The notes: generated by a model from the sequence alone, not told the origin. A DNA stretch of 64,000 nucleotides from Nissolia schottii (GCA_003254905.1 QANU01064822.1:197745-261744); one strand, 5' to 3'. Positions 47,457 through 59,982 are shown, counted from the stretch's first letter. Numbers and translations: made by a program.

Positions 47457-50400
47457 GAGTTTCCCTATCTGCTGCAACAGTACAGAGAAAGGGTTGCAGC
47501 AGCTAACAACACTACTGCTGAAGAGGAATTTGATGATAGCAGCAGCATGATCTCACTTCACAAAGAGGTCAAAGACATTTCAAGCCTTGATTTTACTCCT
47601 GGACAGAAGCAAGCCTTGCTGAACCTGCTGCAGCAGCAGGATGTCAACAAGGATTCACTCCCTGCTCATAATGCCAATCACATCACTACACTCACTCACT
47701 CATCCACAGATCCATCAGGTAAGCATGTCCTAGCCATAGGTCACCTAAAATCTAAACATTGGATAATAGACACTGGTGCAACAGACCATGTGTGCTATTG
47801 TCTCAATGAGTTCCAAACTTATAATAGGATTAAACTAATTAAAGTTAAGCTACTTGATGCAACAATTAGTGAAGCTGAAATCTCAGGGACTGTAGTATTC
47901 ACAAATGAATTTTACTTAACTAATGTCCTATTCATACCTTCCTTCACTTTCAATTTAATATCGGTTTCTAAGCTCACTACAGCCCTGAGGTGCAAGATGA
48001 TGTTTAATGATAAATTGTGTGAGATACAGGATTGCCTCACTTTGAGGAGGATTGGTGCAGCTGATGTGAGAGGAGGCTTATATACAATGGCAAATAAAAC
48101 AGCTAGAGGACCAGCAAAGAGCACAATTTTAGATCAGAAACAACAAGTTGTGAGGATTTTACACTCCACATCCATTACAGATAAGAGCTCAGCCTGGCAT
48201 CATAGACTAGGACATCTAGCATATGACAAACATGTAATAATGCATGAAAATTTTCCATTTGTATCATGCACTAGGAATAAAGATCCATGTGACTCTTGTC
48301 ACCTGGCTAAACAGAAAAAACTGCCTTTTAATATTAGTAACAAAATTTCAGCTAATTGCTTTGATTTGATTCATATGGATATTTGGGGTCCAATTGCAAT
48401 TCCATCCACTAATGGACACAAATATTTCCTCACTATGGTAGATGATAAGTCTAGGTTTACATGGATTTTTTTCATGAGAAATAAAAGTAAGACATCAAGG
48501 TTGGTTAAGGAGTTTGTTGCTTTAATACATACACAATTTTCAGCAACTGTTAAAGCTATTAGAACTAACAATGGACCTGAATTCATCATGACAGATTTTT
48601 TTGCTGAAAAAGGCATTATCCATCAAACCTCATGTGTTGAGACACCTCAACAAAATGGGGTAGTTGAGCGAAAGCATCAACATTTATTAGGGATAGCAAG
48701 GGCTCTGATTTTTCAGGCTTGTGCCCCCAAGTGCTTTTGGCACTTTGCTGTAAACCATGCTACATACATCATAAACAGGATACCAAGCAAGACTTTAAAC
48801 AACAATTCTCCATATGAAGTGCTGCATAATTCATTGCCCTGCATCAAGCATCTAAAAATATTTGGTTGTTTAGCTTATGCATCCACTTTGACATCTCATA
48901 GAACTAAATTTGATGCAAGAGCAAGGAAATGTGCCTTCTTAGGATTTAAGTCAAGTACAAAAGGATATATCTTGTATGATTTACAAAGTAGGGAACTGTT
49001 TTTAACAAGGAATGCCATCTTTTATGAATCTCATTTTCCCTTTAGTGTTGTGTTACCTGATGCAACAAATTCACATTCACATTCACATACATTGTTTCAG
49101 ACATTAGACCCTTTCACATATCACACCACACCTATTGTCACAGACAACCTACATTCACTACAGCCTGCTAGACCATCACAGGAACCTGCATCATTCACAC
49201 ACTCACACCCTGCATCTACAGCACATTCTGAAGTGCCACCCACATCAGCATCTGATTGTGCACTGCATTCATCCCCTCATGCATCCTCACAACCCATGTT
49301 CGAAGATCTGAAAGGCCTAGAAGGGCTCCCACCTACCTGCAAGATTACCATTGTATGTTAGCCAATTCATCACAAAGTGATCCACGTACCTTCCAAAGCA
49401 GGTATCCTATCTCCCACTATTTATCTTATACTGCATTTTGTGCTAACCACAAAAAATTCACCCTAGCCGTGTCAGCCAACCTTGAGCCTAGGACCTATGA
49501 GGAGACAATGAATCAATCATGCTGGCAGCAGGCCATCAATGCTGAGTTGTCTGCCCTTGAGCACAATCACATTTGGATATTAACCACTCTCCCTGCTGGA
49601 AAAAGGGCAATTGGGTGCAAATGGGTCTTCAAAGTAAAATACCATGCAGATGGCACCATAGAGAGGCACAAGGCAAGACTAGTGGCAAAAGGATTCACTT
49701 AAACAACTGGGATAGATTATCAGGAAACATTCAACCCTGTGGTCAAGATGACAACCTTAAGGGTTCTTTTGGCCATTGCAGCAGCCAAGGGCTGGTACTT
49801 GCAGCAGCTTGATGTAAACACTGCCTTCCTTCATGGAGATCTTGATGAGGAAATGTATATGAAACTGCCACCTGGCCTTGCTGTTACTAATTCCAATCTA
49901 GTGTGCAAATTGCAGAAATCACTCTATGGCCTAAAGCAAGCCTCAAGACAATGGAATGCCAAGCTAGTATCAACTCTCACCAATTCTGGTTTTGTTCAGT
50001 CCAAGTCTGATTATTGTTTATTCACAAAGCAGACCTCCTGGTTTTACTGCAATACTAGTGTATGTTGATGATCTAGTACTTGCAGGAGATGGTCTTAAGG
50101 AAATTCAAGCTGTCAAGAGGTTGCTTGATGACTCGTTCAAGATTAAGGATTTGGGAAACCTAAAGTTCTTTCTTGGCATGGAGGTGGCCCGCTCCTCCAA
50201 AGGAATTGCTCTTTATCAAAGGAAATATTGTCTTGACTTGCTAGCTGATTTTGGGTTCCTAGACTGTAAGCCCACATCAACTCCCATGGACTATCATGTC
50301 AAACTTACTAAGGATTCAGCAACTCCCTTAGCAGATATTACTAAGTATAGCCAATTAATTGGCAGGTTACTCTACTTGACACACACCAGGCCTGATATCT

Positions 50401-51020
50401 GTTATGCAGTGGTCAGGTTGAATCAATTTTTAGATTGTCCAACACACGCACATCTTGAGCATGCTCATAGAGTGCTAAGGTATCTCAAAGGCTTACCAGC
50501 AACTGGAGTTCTTTTCTGCTACATCAGAGTTGAAGCTACAGGGGTATGTTGATGCGGATTGGGGTGCCTGCTTAGACTCGAGGAGGTCCATTTCTGGCTT
50601 TTGTTGCTTCCTAGGATCTTCTCTAATCTCATGGAAGAGCAAGAAGCAGCCCACAGTTGCTCGCTCATCAGCTGAGGCTGAATATAGAGCATTGGCTCAA
50701 GTCACATGTGAAGTCCAATGGCTTCTCTATCTTTTAGCAGATTTTTGCATCCCTGTTGATGGTGAGGTTATGGTTCATTGTGACAACAAATCTGCCATCC
50801 ACATAGCTGCAAATCCAGTTTTTCACGAGCGCACGAAGCACATTGAAATTGACTGCCATGTGGTGAGAGATAAGGTTCAGGCTAAGGTCATTAAGCTCAT
50901 TGCTGTGGCCTCAGCCCAACAGGTTGCAGACATTTGGACAAAGGCACTTGCTCCTGGCCCCTTCCATTTTTTGTTCTCCAAGCTGGATATGATAGACTTC
51001 TCTCACACTCCAGCTTGCGG
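47448..51020 (+). pseudogene. Copia pol: protease, integrase, RT, RNase H, broken
   Basis: The protease motif DTGATDH is at 47769-47789. The integrase zinc-binding HHRLGH is at 48198-48215 with CDSCHLAKQK after it, followed by the DDE core (48370-48720). The integrase frame ends at 49361 after a frameshift near 49300. RT begins around 49500, with a nonsense TAA at 49700-49702 where CAA is expected from context. The RT catalytic YVDD is at 50061-50072, reached through a frameshift near 50045. Another frameshift near 50515 leads to RNase H (50530-50990: DADWGACLDSRRS, SSAEAEYRAL, HCDNKSAIHIA). The last frame runs on into the 3' LTR. Confidence 0.92.
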
Positions 51021-51025
51021 GGGGG
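51013..51025 (+). other. Polypurine tract of the Copia element
   Basis: GCTTGCGGGGGGG lies immediately before the 3' LTR and would prime plus-strand DNA synthesis. Confidence 0.75.
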
Positions 51026-51364
51026 TATCAGAGGTGAAGCACAATTCAGGAGCTGAAGTTGCAGCAGCAACTGAAGCAACCCGCAACAGAGAAGACAAGG
51101 GAAAAGAAATACTTGCAGTACAAGCAAGCGGCAACAAAACTTGTGGAGAAAGTAATTATTCAGTTAGTGGCAGTTAGTTGTACAGCTGTAGTAGTTAGAT
51201 GACAACTATGTAAATAGAAGTGAATAGCCAATTGTAACTAACTTAAGCACCGAACTATTCATGTATATATACATACCAAATGAAGAAAGTGATTATTGAA
51301 TCATTATTCATTCATTTTTCTCCTGCGTTCATTTTCTTCTTATGCTTCTATGCACATTTTAACA
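51026..51364 (+). repeat. 3' LTR of the Copia element
   Basis: 339 bp, about 97% identical to the 5' LTR, with a 3-bp deletion in the GCAACAACAAC stretch. Confidence 0.93.
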
Positions 51365-51399
51365 CTTATCTAATTTAATTTATGTTATTCTCTATGTTT

Positions 51400-51830
51400 T
51401 GTAATGTTTCAATGTGACATAAAGTTAATTTATGTGTGTTGTAAATGTTTATTTATTTATTCAATTTTACGTGGTTTAATGTTTGTTTATATGTGATGTA
51501 ATGTTTGTTTATATATGTTGTAATGTTTGTTTACAAATGTTGTAATGTATATTTCTTTGTGGTGTAATATTTCGATATGGTGAATTGTTTATTTATGAGT
51601 GAAGTAATGTTTGTTTACTTCTTCGTTTTGGTGTGGTGAAATGTTTGTTTATGAGACAGTGAGTGGGGAACAAGAGAACTAGTCTAACATCTATTCTTCA
51701 ATGTTTAATTGGTGTGAGTCCGACTTTATTTTATTTTTGTATTCGATAATGTTTGTTTATTTATTCTTTAATGTTTGTTTATTTGTTCTGTAATGTTTGT
51801 TTATAAGATAATGTGAGTACACACATTTTA
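51400..51830 (+). repeat. TAATGTTTGTTTA repeat field
   Basis: (T)AATGTTTGTTTAT recurs about nine times, followed by GAGTACACAC and GTAGGAGAGAGTGC. The end resembles that of the 43405-43830 field, so the two may be halves or relatives of one older element, with the Copia element between them. Confidence 0.5.
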
Positions 51831-53732
51831 GAGCGCGAGTGGGGGTAGGAGAGAGTGCTTACTTTTTGACATTTAATGCGCTGTAGATCCTGTTTTATTT
51901 TACTTCCGTATATAAAAAAATTTATTCGTTGATCCTATAATATTTATTCATGTGTTTAAAATATTTAGGTCTCATTTGTTATATCATATAAGACCCGATA
52001 ATATTAACTATTATTATAAAGTTAATTTATCATATGTTTGGTGTAACATAAAATAGTACTCTCTTATCCAATTTTATCTTATAATTGCCATATTAATTTA
52101 TCATTATTTTTTTACTTAATCTTGAATTATTCTTACTTATCCACTCTTTCCATTATCATCATCATATAATCGTCAATCATCATCATTATATTATTTTTTC
52201 TCTCTCTTCCTCACTCTCCCATGGTGTTTGTCTCAATTTTTGTTTATTCTTTAAATTCAATACCTTTTGATAATTCAAAACACATAGAACAAGAAATTTT
52301 GAACATAACATCTAAAAACTACTCACAAACCACATGTTCATTTTATTTTCTAGGTATCAATTTGACTCAAAGAAATAAAAATTCATTTTTGGAGGAAAAA
52401 TAACAATTTCTTTTTCTTGATTTGAGTTTATGCAAAATTTGATAACTTTGTTTTGAATCATTTGTTTTTTAAGCCTTATAATAAACTCTTTTCAATTTTG
52501 GCGAAAAATTTATGTCTTTTACAATAATTTGTTTGCATAGTGCCGAATATAATTATAGGTTTACTTATTTTTGTCTTTTATATGATCATGAGAGATTATG
52601 TTTCAAAAAATGTTGTCTTTTTATTTTATTTTTATTTTAGGATCAATTATAAATTAATACTACAAAGATTCAATAGGATAAAATCATATAATTATATGTG
52701 ACACACCAAACACATGATAATATATGAATTTATACAATATATTTCTATCATCGTGTCTTGTTCCCGTGTCCCAAAAAAAAGAGGTACAGAAAATATAAAA
52801 TTTTATGTCTTGAGACACAAATTTTTGTGTTTGTCTCGATAAACAAACACGATTTCTATCCCCGTGTCTCAGTATTTTTGTCTTGTCTCGCTAAACAAAT
52901 GTTGTTTAAGTGTGAATTAATTAACTTCACACAAAATGGCAAGTATAATAAGTCAAAATGATTTGCTATTTATAATTATTTTATCTCAAAAATAAAATTA
53001 ATGTTACGAAAAAATAATTTAAGAAAAGTATTCAAATTAATTGTGACATGCTAATAATTATATAAGTTTTGTTTTTTTAAAATCATATATATATAGTAAA
53101 ATTTTAAATTAATATACATAATACCACTCTCACATATAGATATAATTAATACATCTATGTATTTCTCTTCAAGACGTGTATTTAATATTCAATATTTAAT
53201 TATAGCTTATGGCTAAAATATCATATTCCTAATGTCGACAGGAAGATATGGGGACGGGAAAATCTCCCCCTGGCATGTCGACTGACAGAGTGAAAAGAAG
53301 CTCTGAGAGAGAGATGACTCATTCAATGGTCAAAAGTCAGAAAGGAATAAGAGTCTTTGAGGTTGCTGGATCAGCTACCAGCTGATTAATTACACTAATG
53401 AAAGAGATATTATTAGATGAACCAGCTAGAAGCGTCCAATGAATATGTTCACATGTTTAATATTGGTTGTGAGTACAATTTATATGGAACATTTATGTAT
53501 GTATAAGAATTTCTTTTAAAAATATTGATTGTTCTTTATTATTGAGTACAATAAAAAAAATTTGGGTAGATTATTATTTTTTTTTGATAAATTCATTTTG
53601 TTAAATAAAAACAAGATAAATTGTTAAGTACTAATAAAAGAAATTATTCATTTATAGAATAATAATATACCATTTTGCGGACTGTGATAGATATAAAGAT
53701 GATGGTGAGTAAGGAAAGAGCAAACCTGACTT
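51831..53732. other. AT-rich spacer
   Basis: No credible gene. 53220-53420 is less AT-rich and could be the start of the pararetroviral insertion or host DNA; nothing diagnostic was found. Confidence 0.5.
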
Positions 53733-54544
53733 ATGGAAACCCCCTTACAGCAACTCGCTTTCATTTCTCTATCCTCAAAGCTCTCTATCCTTGACCTTCT
53801 TGAATCTTGTAAGAAAACTTTAGCTTCTAAACTAGACATTCTTATAAAATACTCTTATGTCCCTTTAGATGCACAAATAGAATCTACTCTTCCTCCTTTA
53901 CTAAGCCCCTATAATGCTTTCAGACAAAAAAAGTCCAACTTCATCTGACCATGGAGAAAACTGATTTCTACTCCCCAACTGGGAGTAAAAGAGTACATCC
54001 AGACCACTAAACTGGATTAGTGTGCCCTAGCAGCCACTCGAGCTGATTAGTATGTAGATCTAGAAACCAATCCCTCTCTTATCAAGTTATGGCAAAAAAA
54101 AAAAAGGCTATCTTGTACTCCATCTCAGAGCTGTACAGCTTGTCCTTTTTCTCTCTTCGTAGAAGGAAGGCACTCCTTGTCACTGCCATGGTTACTCTTT
54201 TAGACTCTACCTTTGTCCAGTATAAACATGCAGTTATAGGAACTGTTATAACAACACTAAATGCAGGCAGTGTTGTGTTAACTATGTTTCCTAATTTTAA
54301 TGTTTAGTTGAAGGACCTTACCTTGCCTACAAGGTTCAAAGTCCAAGTTCAGATAACCAGAGCTGAGCAGGATGTGCCAGCACTATCGGCAGCTCTCCCA
54401 TCAGCTCATTTACAGGTTACAAGATCACTGCTTCGATTTGTGAAGAATAACCAGGACACAAAGGAGATCAAGAAAATTTTGCAGGCCTATATCTCTTTCC
54501 AAGAGGCCAAAGCCAGAGCATGGCCCTTGGATCGGGATAAATAA
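53733..54544 (+). pseudogene. Pararetroviral movement-protein-like region, broken
   Basis: Three consecutive open pieces (53733-53948, 54089-54307, 54308-54544) are separated by stops, including TGA at 53946 and TAG at 54305. The middle piece carries short motifs (IGTVITTLNAGSV, TMFPNF) of the 30K-type movement-protein core, which in living viruses modifies plasmodesmata. Non-functional. Confidence 0.65.
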
Positions 54545-54905
54545 GAAGGAGGAACCTTTGCCTTTATACAAATCAGCTCTCAAAATTCTAAGGAAGGAAA
54601 AGTATCCTACTCCTCCAAATGACCCAGATCTAATAACTTAGTCTCCACCATCCTCAAACGGGTCGAACTCCTTCTCTTGCAAACCTCATGTTCAAACCAC
54701 AAAAACCAAGGAGATACCCCGCATAATGTTTTCCACAGCCTCCTCTTCATACGATACCCAATTTCCCTCACTCAAAAGGAAAACTAATCTTGTCACCAAA
54801 ATTCAAACCAAACCCTTCATTCAACAGAAAAAAGTTCAACCTGATGGAAAACCAAAAGCGATTTCTTAGGCTGAAGAAGTATTAAACTGGAAAAATGAAA
54901 ACTTT

Positions 54906-55283
54906 GTGGCTCAAAACAACCTGTTGCAGAAGATTGATAATAAGGTAAAACACCTCACAGAAGCAATAGATCAAAAAGTCAAAGTATTATCAGAAAAGAT
55001 GCAGAAGTATTGCAAAGAAACCAAATCCAGGATTGAGATCCTTCAAGTGGAAGTTAGGCAACTTCCAAGAAATAGCATCTATGACAAGGAGTTTGATCAG
55101 AAAGAAAGAGCGTTACAGAAGCTACACTGCCAGTTTGAAGAACTCCAAAGACATGTTGGAAACCTCCAACCAAAAATAATAGTGGAAAAAACACCATATT
55201 TCACACCTCCTCCAAAGCCTTCTCTAGGAACTAATCCCATACACTCATATGAGCCACCTCCTCTCCTACCTCCTCACACATGA
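54906..55283 (+). pseudogene. Pararetroviral coiled-coil segment
   Basis: 125 residues, about the first 85 with heptad-like spacing of Leu/Ile/Val and many Lys/Glu, followed by a Pro-rich tail. Coiled-coil virion-associated regions occur at this place in caulimovirid polyproteins. The assignment is by position and composition only. Confidence 0.5.
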
Positions 55284-55720
55284 CCACAAAAAAACAACCT
55301 TTTTCGGAGAATTGAGGCAAAGAAATAGCCAAAAAAGAAAGGAGGTTGTAAGAACTTAAAACGAAGCTGAAAAGGAAGCATGACCATGAACTAAGAAAAC
55401 ATTGATAGAATCCTCAAGCACACCTCTCCTGAAACAACCCCAGAGACAGAGGCCATGATGATTTCAGCCATGTCTTTAGAAGAAGAAACCCAAAGTGAAG
55501 AAGAATGTTCTGACATTTCAAAAAGAGAAGAGTAAAGAGTTACCTTGATCTCACAAGAAGTTATTACTCCCCCGCCTTTGGGAGCACAATTGTTCACAAT
55601 TGACAATATACCTCTGTCACAATGGAGGAAAAAAATTCTTAAGTTCAAAGTCTGGATGGGTGCAAAGAGTTTTTCCCTTATATTGATCAATATGGAGTTA
55701 TTGAAGAACTATGTGCACAC

Positions 55721-56452
55721 ATGACTGGGGTACGCAAAGAATGGTATCGCAGTATTGGAGCAGTAGAGCAAGATCAATTTCACAGACTAAGCACCATTGA
55801 CCAAGTTATTGCAATGCTCCACTGCGAGTTCAACGGAGATAGTACTTTATCTCTAAAGGAACTCAGAAAAGAGTATTTTGACATGAGATGTTGTTCCCTT
55901 AAACGCCAGGACGTTGAGCGCCATTACCAGGGGATATCACAAAGGTTTTATCAATTAAATGACTACACTGACGCCAGTTTAAAAAACACTTATGTTAGTT
56001 CTCTTCCTAAAGAGCTCCAAGAAGAAATGCACATAATGATATCCGTCCAACAAAAGGATATCATCAATATGACTCTAGGAGAAATCCAACAAACCTGCAA
56101 TGCTGCTCTTGACAAGGTATGCAACCAACAAAGGATGTTTGAAGGCCTTCTTCAAAACCGAAAGAAATACTCTAAAGCCTACAAAAAGAACTATATAGAA
56201 ATCAAATGCAAAGACAGAGATTGTAATTGCAAGCCCAAGTCTTTCTTCAAAAAGAAAAAAAAAATTCACAAAAAAAGAAGGAAAAAAGTTAAATTCTTCA
56301 AGAAAAAGCAATTCAGAGGAAAGAATAGCAGGAGATTTTTCATTTGTGGAAATCAAGGATATTTTTCTAAACAATGTCCCAACAAAAAGGATAAGACAAT
56401 TCGCCTTATTAAAACCTTTGAAATCAGGGAAAACGAAGATGTAGAATCCTGA
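55721..56452 (+). pseudogene. Pararetroviral coat-protein region with degenerate zinc knuckle
   Basis: A 243-residue frame with a very basic Lys-rich stretch (56240-56330), then a zinc-knuckle remnant ICGNQGYFSKQC at about 56345-56380. The first Cys and the His of the CCHC pattern are replaced, so it could not bind zinc normally. The frame ends at a TGA at 56450-56452. Confidence 0.7.
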
Positions 56453-56639
56453 TATGATGAACAAGAAGAGGCAGATGTTCATATTGTCTTTGGCATTAAC
56501 CACTCCAGCCTAGAATCCAGCGAAGAATCTAACACCTCTGATGAAGAGGATAACGACTTTCCTATTTTGTAGGTTTAACAAGAAGAATAAGTTGAAAAAG
56601 AGGAGGTCAACCAAGTTATACTAGCCCTTTAATTTCCTA

Positions 56640-56760
56640 ACATGGAAATTCATTTACTTCCATCCAAGTATCATGTTCTAATCAAGGTCATAGCCTTCAT
56701 AGACACAGGAGCCATGAAGACCTTAATGAAGCTTAAGAACGAAACACGCACGTCTTGATA
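56640..56760 (+). pseudogene. Pararetroviral aspartic protease remnant
   Basis: The active-site motif IDTGA is at 56699-56713 in a short frame. The surrounding protease fold is incomplete. Confidence 0.65.
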
Positions 56761-57031
56761 AGTGCAAGCGGAAAAATATTTAAAACTGATTTGATTGCAA
56801 CGAATTGAATTGGTATACAATTTTTTCCCGATTGTAGCATTTGGTTCAAAGTCATCAGAACTGATTTACCAAGCAAAGATGGATGCCCTTGCTCAAAGCC
56901 AGAGGATTAAGATTTTCTCGCATGGTTTAAAGTTCAACAGAAACTACAAGCCCTTTACCCCCATTCCAACATTGTTTTAGCTAGTAGAAGTTCCTCCTGA
57001 ATATGAGGAAATAAAAGAGAAGCTCTTAAAA

Positions 57032-57965
57032 ATGTGCGCTGACTGTCATGATCTGTTCTGTCATCCTCGCCTCCATTGGAAAAATGAAGAATTCTTTGTA
57101 GAATTACCTCTGAAGATGAATGAAGATATTAATCCCATGAAGGCCACCCATCCAGGAATGTCTCCTTCAGATAGAAAGGTCGCATTCGAAGAATACCAGC
57201 AACTTCTGAAACAAAGGCTTATTGAGCCTACCAAATCAGATTGGGTTAGTCAAGCCTTTTATGTAAATAAAAGAACTGAACAAGTCTGACGAAAGAAAAG
57301 ACTCGCCATTGATTATAGGCCTCCAAGTAAGTTCCTGAAAGATGATAAATTTCCTCTTCCAAAGATTTACTCTCTGTACACCTACATAAAAAATGCCCAT
57401 ATTTTCCCAAAGTTTCACCTCAAGTTTGGGTTTCGACAATTGGGCCTTGAGCCCAAATATAGGCTGAAAATAGCTTTTTGCATTCCAAATTCCCATTACC
57501 AACTTTACCTTTTGGTCTTAAGGTGGCACCTTCCCTCTTCTAGAAGGCCATGACTAGGATTTTTGAACCACTCATCAATAGTGCTCTAATTTATAGATGA
57601 CATCCTCTTGTTCTCACCTGATGAAGAAAGCCACAAACAACTTCTAAACCAATTTTATAACCTCTGGAATCAACATGGAATAATGTTGTCTTCTAGAAAG
57701 TCCCAGATTGGAACAAAAGAAGTTGACTTCCTGGGAATGCATTTTTCCCATGGAAAATATGTTCCTCAACCTCACATAGCTGAAAAACTTCCAAAGTTCG
57801 TTGATGAGAAAATAACTACCAAACAAATACAACAATTTTTGGGAATGGTCAACTATATCAAAGATTTCATTCCAAAAATCTCTAGACATACAACCAAGCT
57901 GCCAAAATTGCTAAAAAAAAGAATCCTAAAGAGAAGCAATAAAATTCTTAAAACAAGCTGCTAAG
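57032..57965 (+). pseudogene. Pararetroviral reverse transcriptase, broken
   Basis: The RT start is at 57032-57289 and ends in TGA. Further RT blocks follow in the same region with stops, the catalytic box reads FIDD at 57590-57601, and the thumb region is open at 57608-57964. The pattern matches caulimovirid RT. Confidence 0.8.
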
Positions 57966-59060
57966 AATCCACTGGCCCTAAAAATTTCTAAAGAAGGGAA
58001 GAGGATTCTTCAGACGGACGCCAGTGACCAATACTAGGGAGCTGTCATGATAGAAGAAATAGAAGGACAAAAATATTATTGTGGTCATGCACGTGGATAA
58101 TTCAAACCAGCAGAGTTTCACTACCACACCACCTTCAAGGAGACATTAGCAGTAAAATATGGGATCCAAAAAATTTGACTTTCATCTAAGAGGATATCAC
58201 TTTGAAGTCCAATTAGATAACTCATCTTTTCCCAGGATCCCAAGAAAATAAGATCGAACCTAATCAACATTGGTTTAACCTGTAGCCCCTTATCTAAATA
58301 TCTTCTCAGTTCTTATGGAAAGACCATTTTGTGGAATCTGATAAATGATTTTTATGGTGTGTCACAATGATTTATACCTATCCTATCATGTTTCAAATAG
58401 TTAAAATGAAAACCTTAGAGGAGAAATCAGAGAACAAGGGCAACCTACTATGGAATACTCTAGAATGGTACCGGCCCACCTATACCTGGAAGAGAGACCT
58501 TGAACAATAATTATTCCAATTCAACCTATGGAAAATAGATGACGAACAAACCAAAGAATTGGTTTCTGTATGTATCCGTCATCAACTATATTTTCAGCAT
58601 CCTTAAACCAAGATGCTCTGGACACAAAATCAAGCCAAAAATTGTGGAAATTATTTCTTCAAATACTTTTTGAGGGATTCTACCTCGCCATTCTACAAGG
58701 AGGAATTAATCTCCCATTTGCACCAAATAAATGGGTTTGATATTACATACCCTCAAATTAGTTCTACCTGTGGAATATTGAAACCTTTAGATATTATTTG
58801 TGTTCCAGAACGGGATCCACTAAGAGAATATGGAACTAATAATTTTAAACCAGTTTGAGAACCAAAAAACAGACAAACTTGATGAAATTATGCAAGACTC
58901 TCAAAATTCACCTTGGTCCGAGTATAAAGAAAGCAGGCTAGATCAGTTGCTTGAAAATTATTGGAAAGAAAAAAGGGAAGAAGAAGAAGACAAAGAAGAG
59001 TACTTGGAAGATCAGAATCTCTCTCCTAGCCATGAACCCATACATCACTATTTTAGAGAC
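57966..59060 (+). pseudogene. Pararetroviral RNase H and C-terminal region, broken
   Basis: QTDASD, the first catalytic Asp block of RNase H, is at about 58010-58027. A further block lies near 58120-58160, with stops between. From 58240 only fragments remain (58613-58858, 58830-59063), the last rich in Glu/Lys. Confidence 0.65.
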
Positions 59061-59218
59061 TAAAAGCCACTTTACGAAAAGTTACTTTAAAAAAGTTGTC
59101 TATAAAATACATGTGTGGTGTGGATTTGTCTGTCCTTGTAAAATAAGTGTGTGGTGTGAATTTGTAAATTGTAATCGAGCTTACCTACTTAGTTTGCCAT
59201 TTTATGGAAGCCTCTTTC

Positions 59219-59272
59219 TATAAATTGAGGCATCTTCATTCTTCTAAGATCATCAAAATCTGCAGAAATAAA
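59219..59272 (+). promoter_or_regulatory. Pararetroviral pregenomic promoter-like TATA and poly(A) signal
   Basis: TATAAAT at 59219-59225 follows a CCTCTTTC context and is trailed about 40 nt on by AATAAA (59267-59272). A TATA box closely followed by a poly(A) signal is how caulimovirids make a terminally redundant RNA. Its position directly after the pol remnants supports this. Current activity is unknown. Confidence 0.5.
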
Positions 59273-59299
59273 AATCTTTGTTCTTCTTAAGATCTATGA

Positions 59300-59982
59300 C
59301 TTTCTAAATACCTCTCTTTCTTCCTTAAAATCTAATTCCTTATATCAACTCATGCTCTCTTAAAGTACGAGAAATAGGAAGATAATTGACACCATAAAGA
59401 TATAGGATGTTCTGTATTTGCCTCTTAGTTGAGGATCCTGTACATTAGAAATATGTTTGATCAAAGATCCATTCTCTATGATCCTTTTTGCCAGAGGTAT
59501 AATCATTATGACTATTTGTGGCTAGAAAAGTAGGCTTTGGTTAATGCCGAAAATCTCACCTTATGAAAATAAAGATGACTTAAATAAGTTTTTAGTCCCT
59601 GTAATATAAAAAAGTTTGTGTTTCGTCCCTAGAAAATTTTTCATTTGGATTTAGTCCCTGTAAAAAAAATTTGTTCGTTTTTAGTTCCTGACGTCGGATT
59701 GGGTTGGACAGTGCTGACGTGACCATTAAATTCACCACATGAAATGCCACATGACATAATTCACATTTCCAACCCAACGATGGACCCAACCCAATTACCC
59801 AAACCCAACTCGGATACCCAAACCCAACCCGTTTTTAAATTAAAATACAAAAAAAAAATCCCTGCATCCCTCTTCCGCAATCCATCTTCTTCTCTCAACC
59901 ATCCTCTTCTCTTCCCCAAATCTCCAACCACCTAACCACCCTCTTCTCTTCCCCATAGCAGTACTTAGAGCTGACAACACAA
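59300..59982. other. Spacer with dispersed-repeat signature
   Basis: 59583-59720 contains TTTAGTCCCTGTAA, TTTCGTCCCTAG and TTTAGTCCCTGTAAA, a dispersed-repeat signature familiar from legume genomes. After 59760 the sequence is CCCAAC-rich and low-complexity. No intact gene. Confidence 0.45.

Larger units (their letters stand above)
45823..51364 (+). mobile_element. Full-length Ty1/Copia LTR retrotransposon
   Basis: A 5,542-bp element with LTRs at 45823-46164 and 51026-51364 and a perfect 5-bp target duplication CTTAT (45818-45822 and 51365-51369). The order is LTR, primer site, gag, protease, integrase, RT, RNase H, purine tract, LTR, which is the Copia order. The LTRs differ at about 10 positions plus one 3-bp indel (about 3%), so the insertion is fairly young, yet gag-pol carries at least two stops and about five frameshifts. 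It is structurally complete but not coding-competent. Confidence 0.95.
53733..59290 (+). mobile_element. Endogenous pararetrovirus (Caulimoviridae), decayed
   Basis: The module order on the plus strand is movement-protein-like region, coiled coil, coat/zinc-finger region, aspartic protease, reverse transcriptase, RNase H, then a promoter-like TATA and poly(A) signal. This order, with no integrase and no LTRs, is that of plant pararetroviruses rather than Gypsy elements. At about 5.5 kb it is shorter than a complete genome. Every module has stops or frameshifts, so it is a fossil with no coding competence. The genus was not assigned; a tree of the RT would be needed. Confidence 0.85.

Noticed and set aside
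56755..56766. TTGATAAGTGCAAG as another LTR start like that at 63571
   Set aside because: Only about nine bases match, and it lies within collinear pararetroviral sequence.
53733..59290. A Ty3/Gypsy retrotransposon
   Set aside because: No integrase and no flanking LTRs were seen, and a movement-protein-like region precedes the coat region; the order fits a pararetrovirus.
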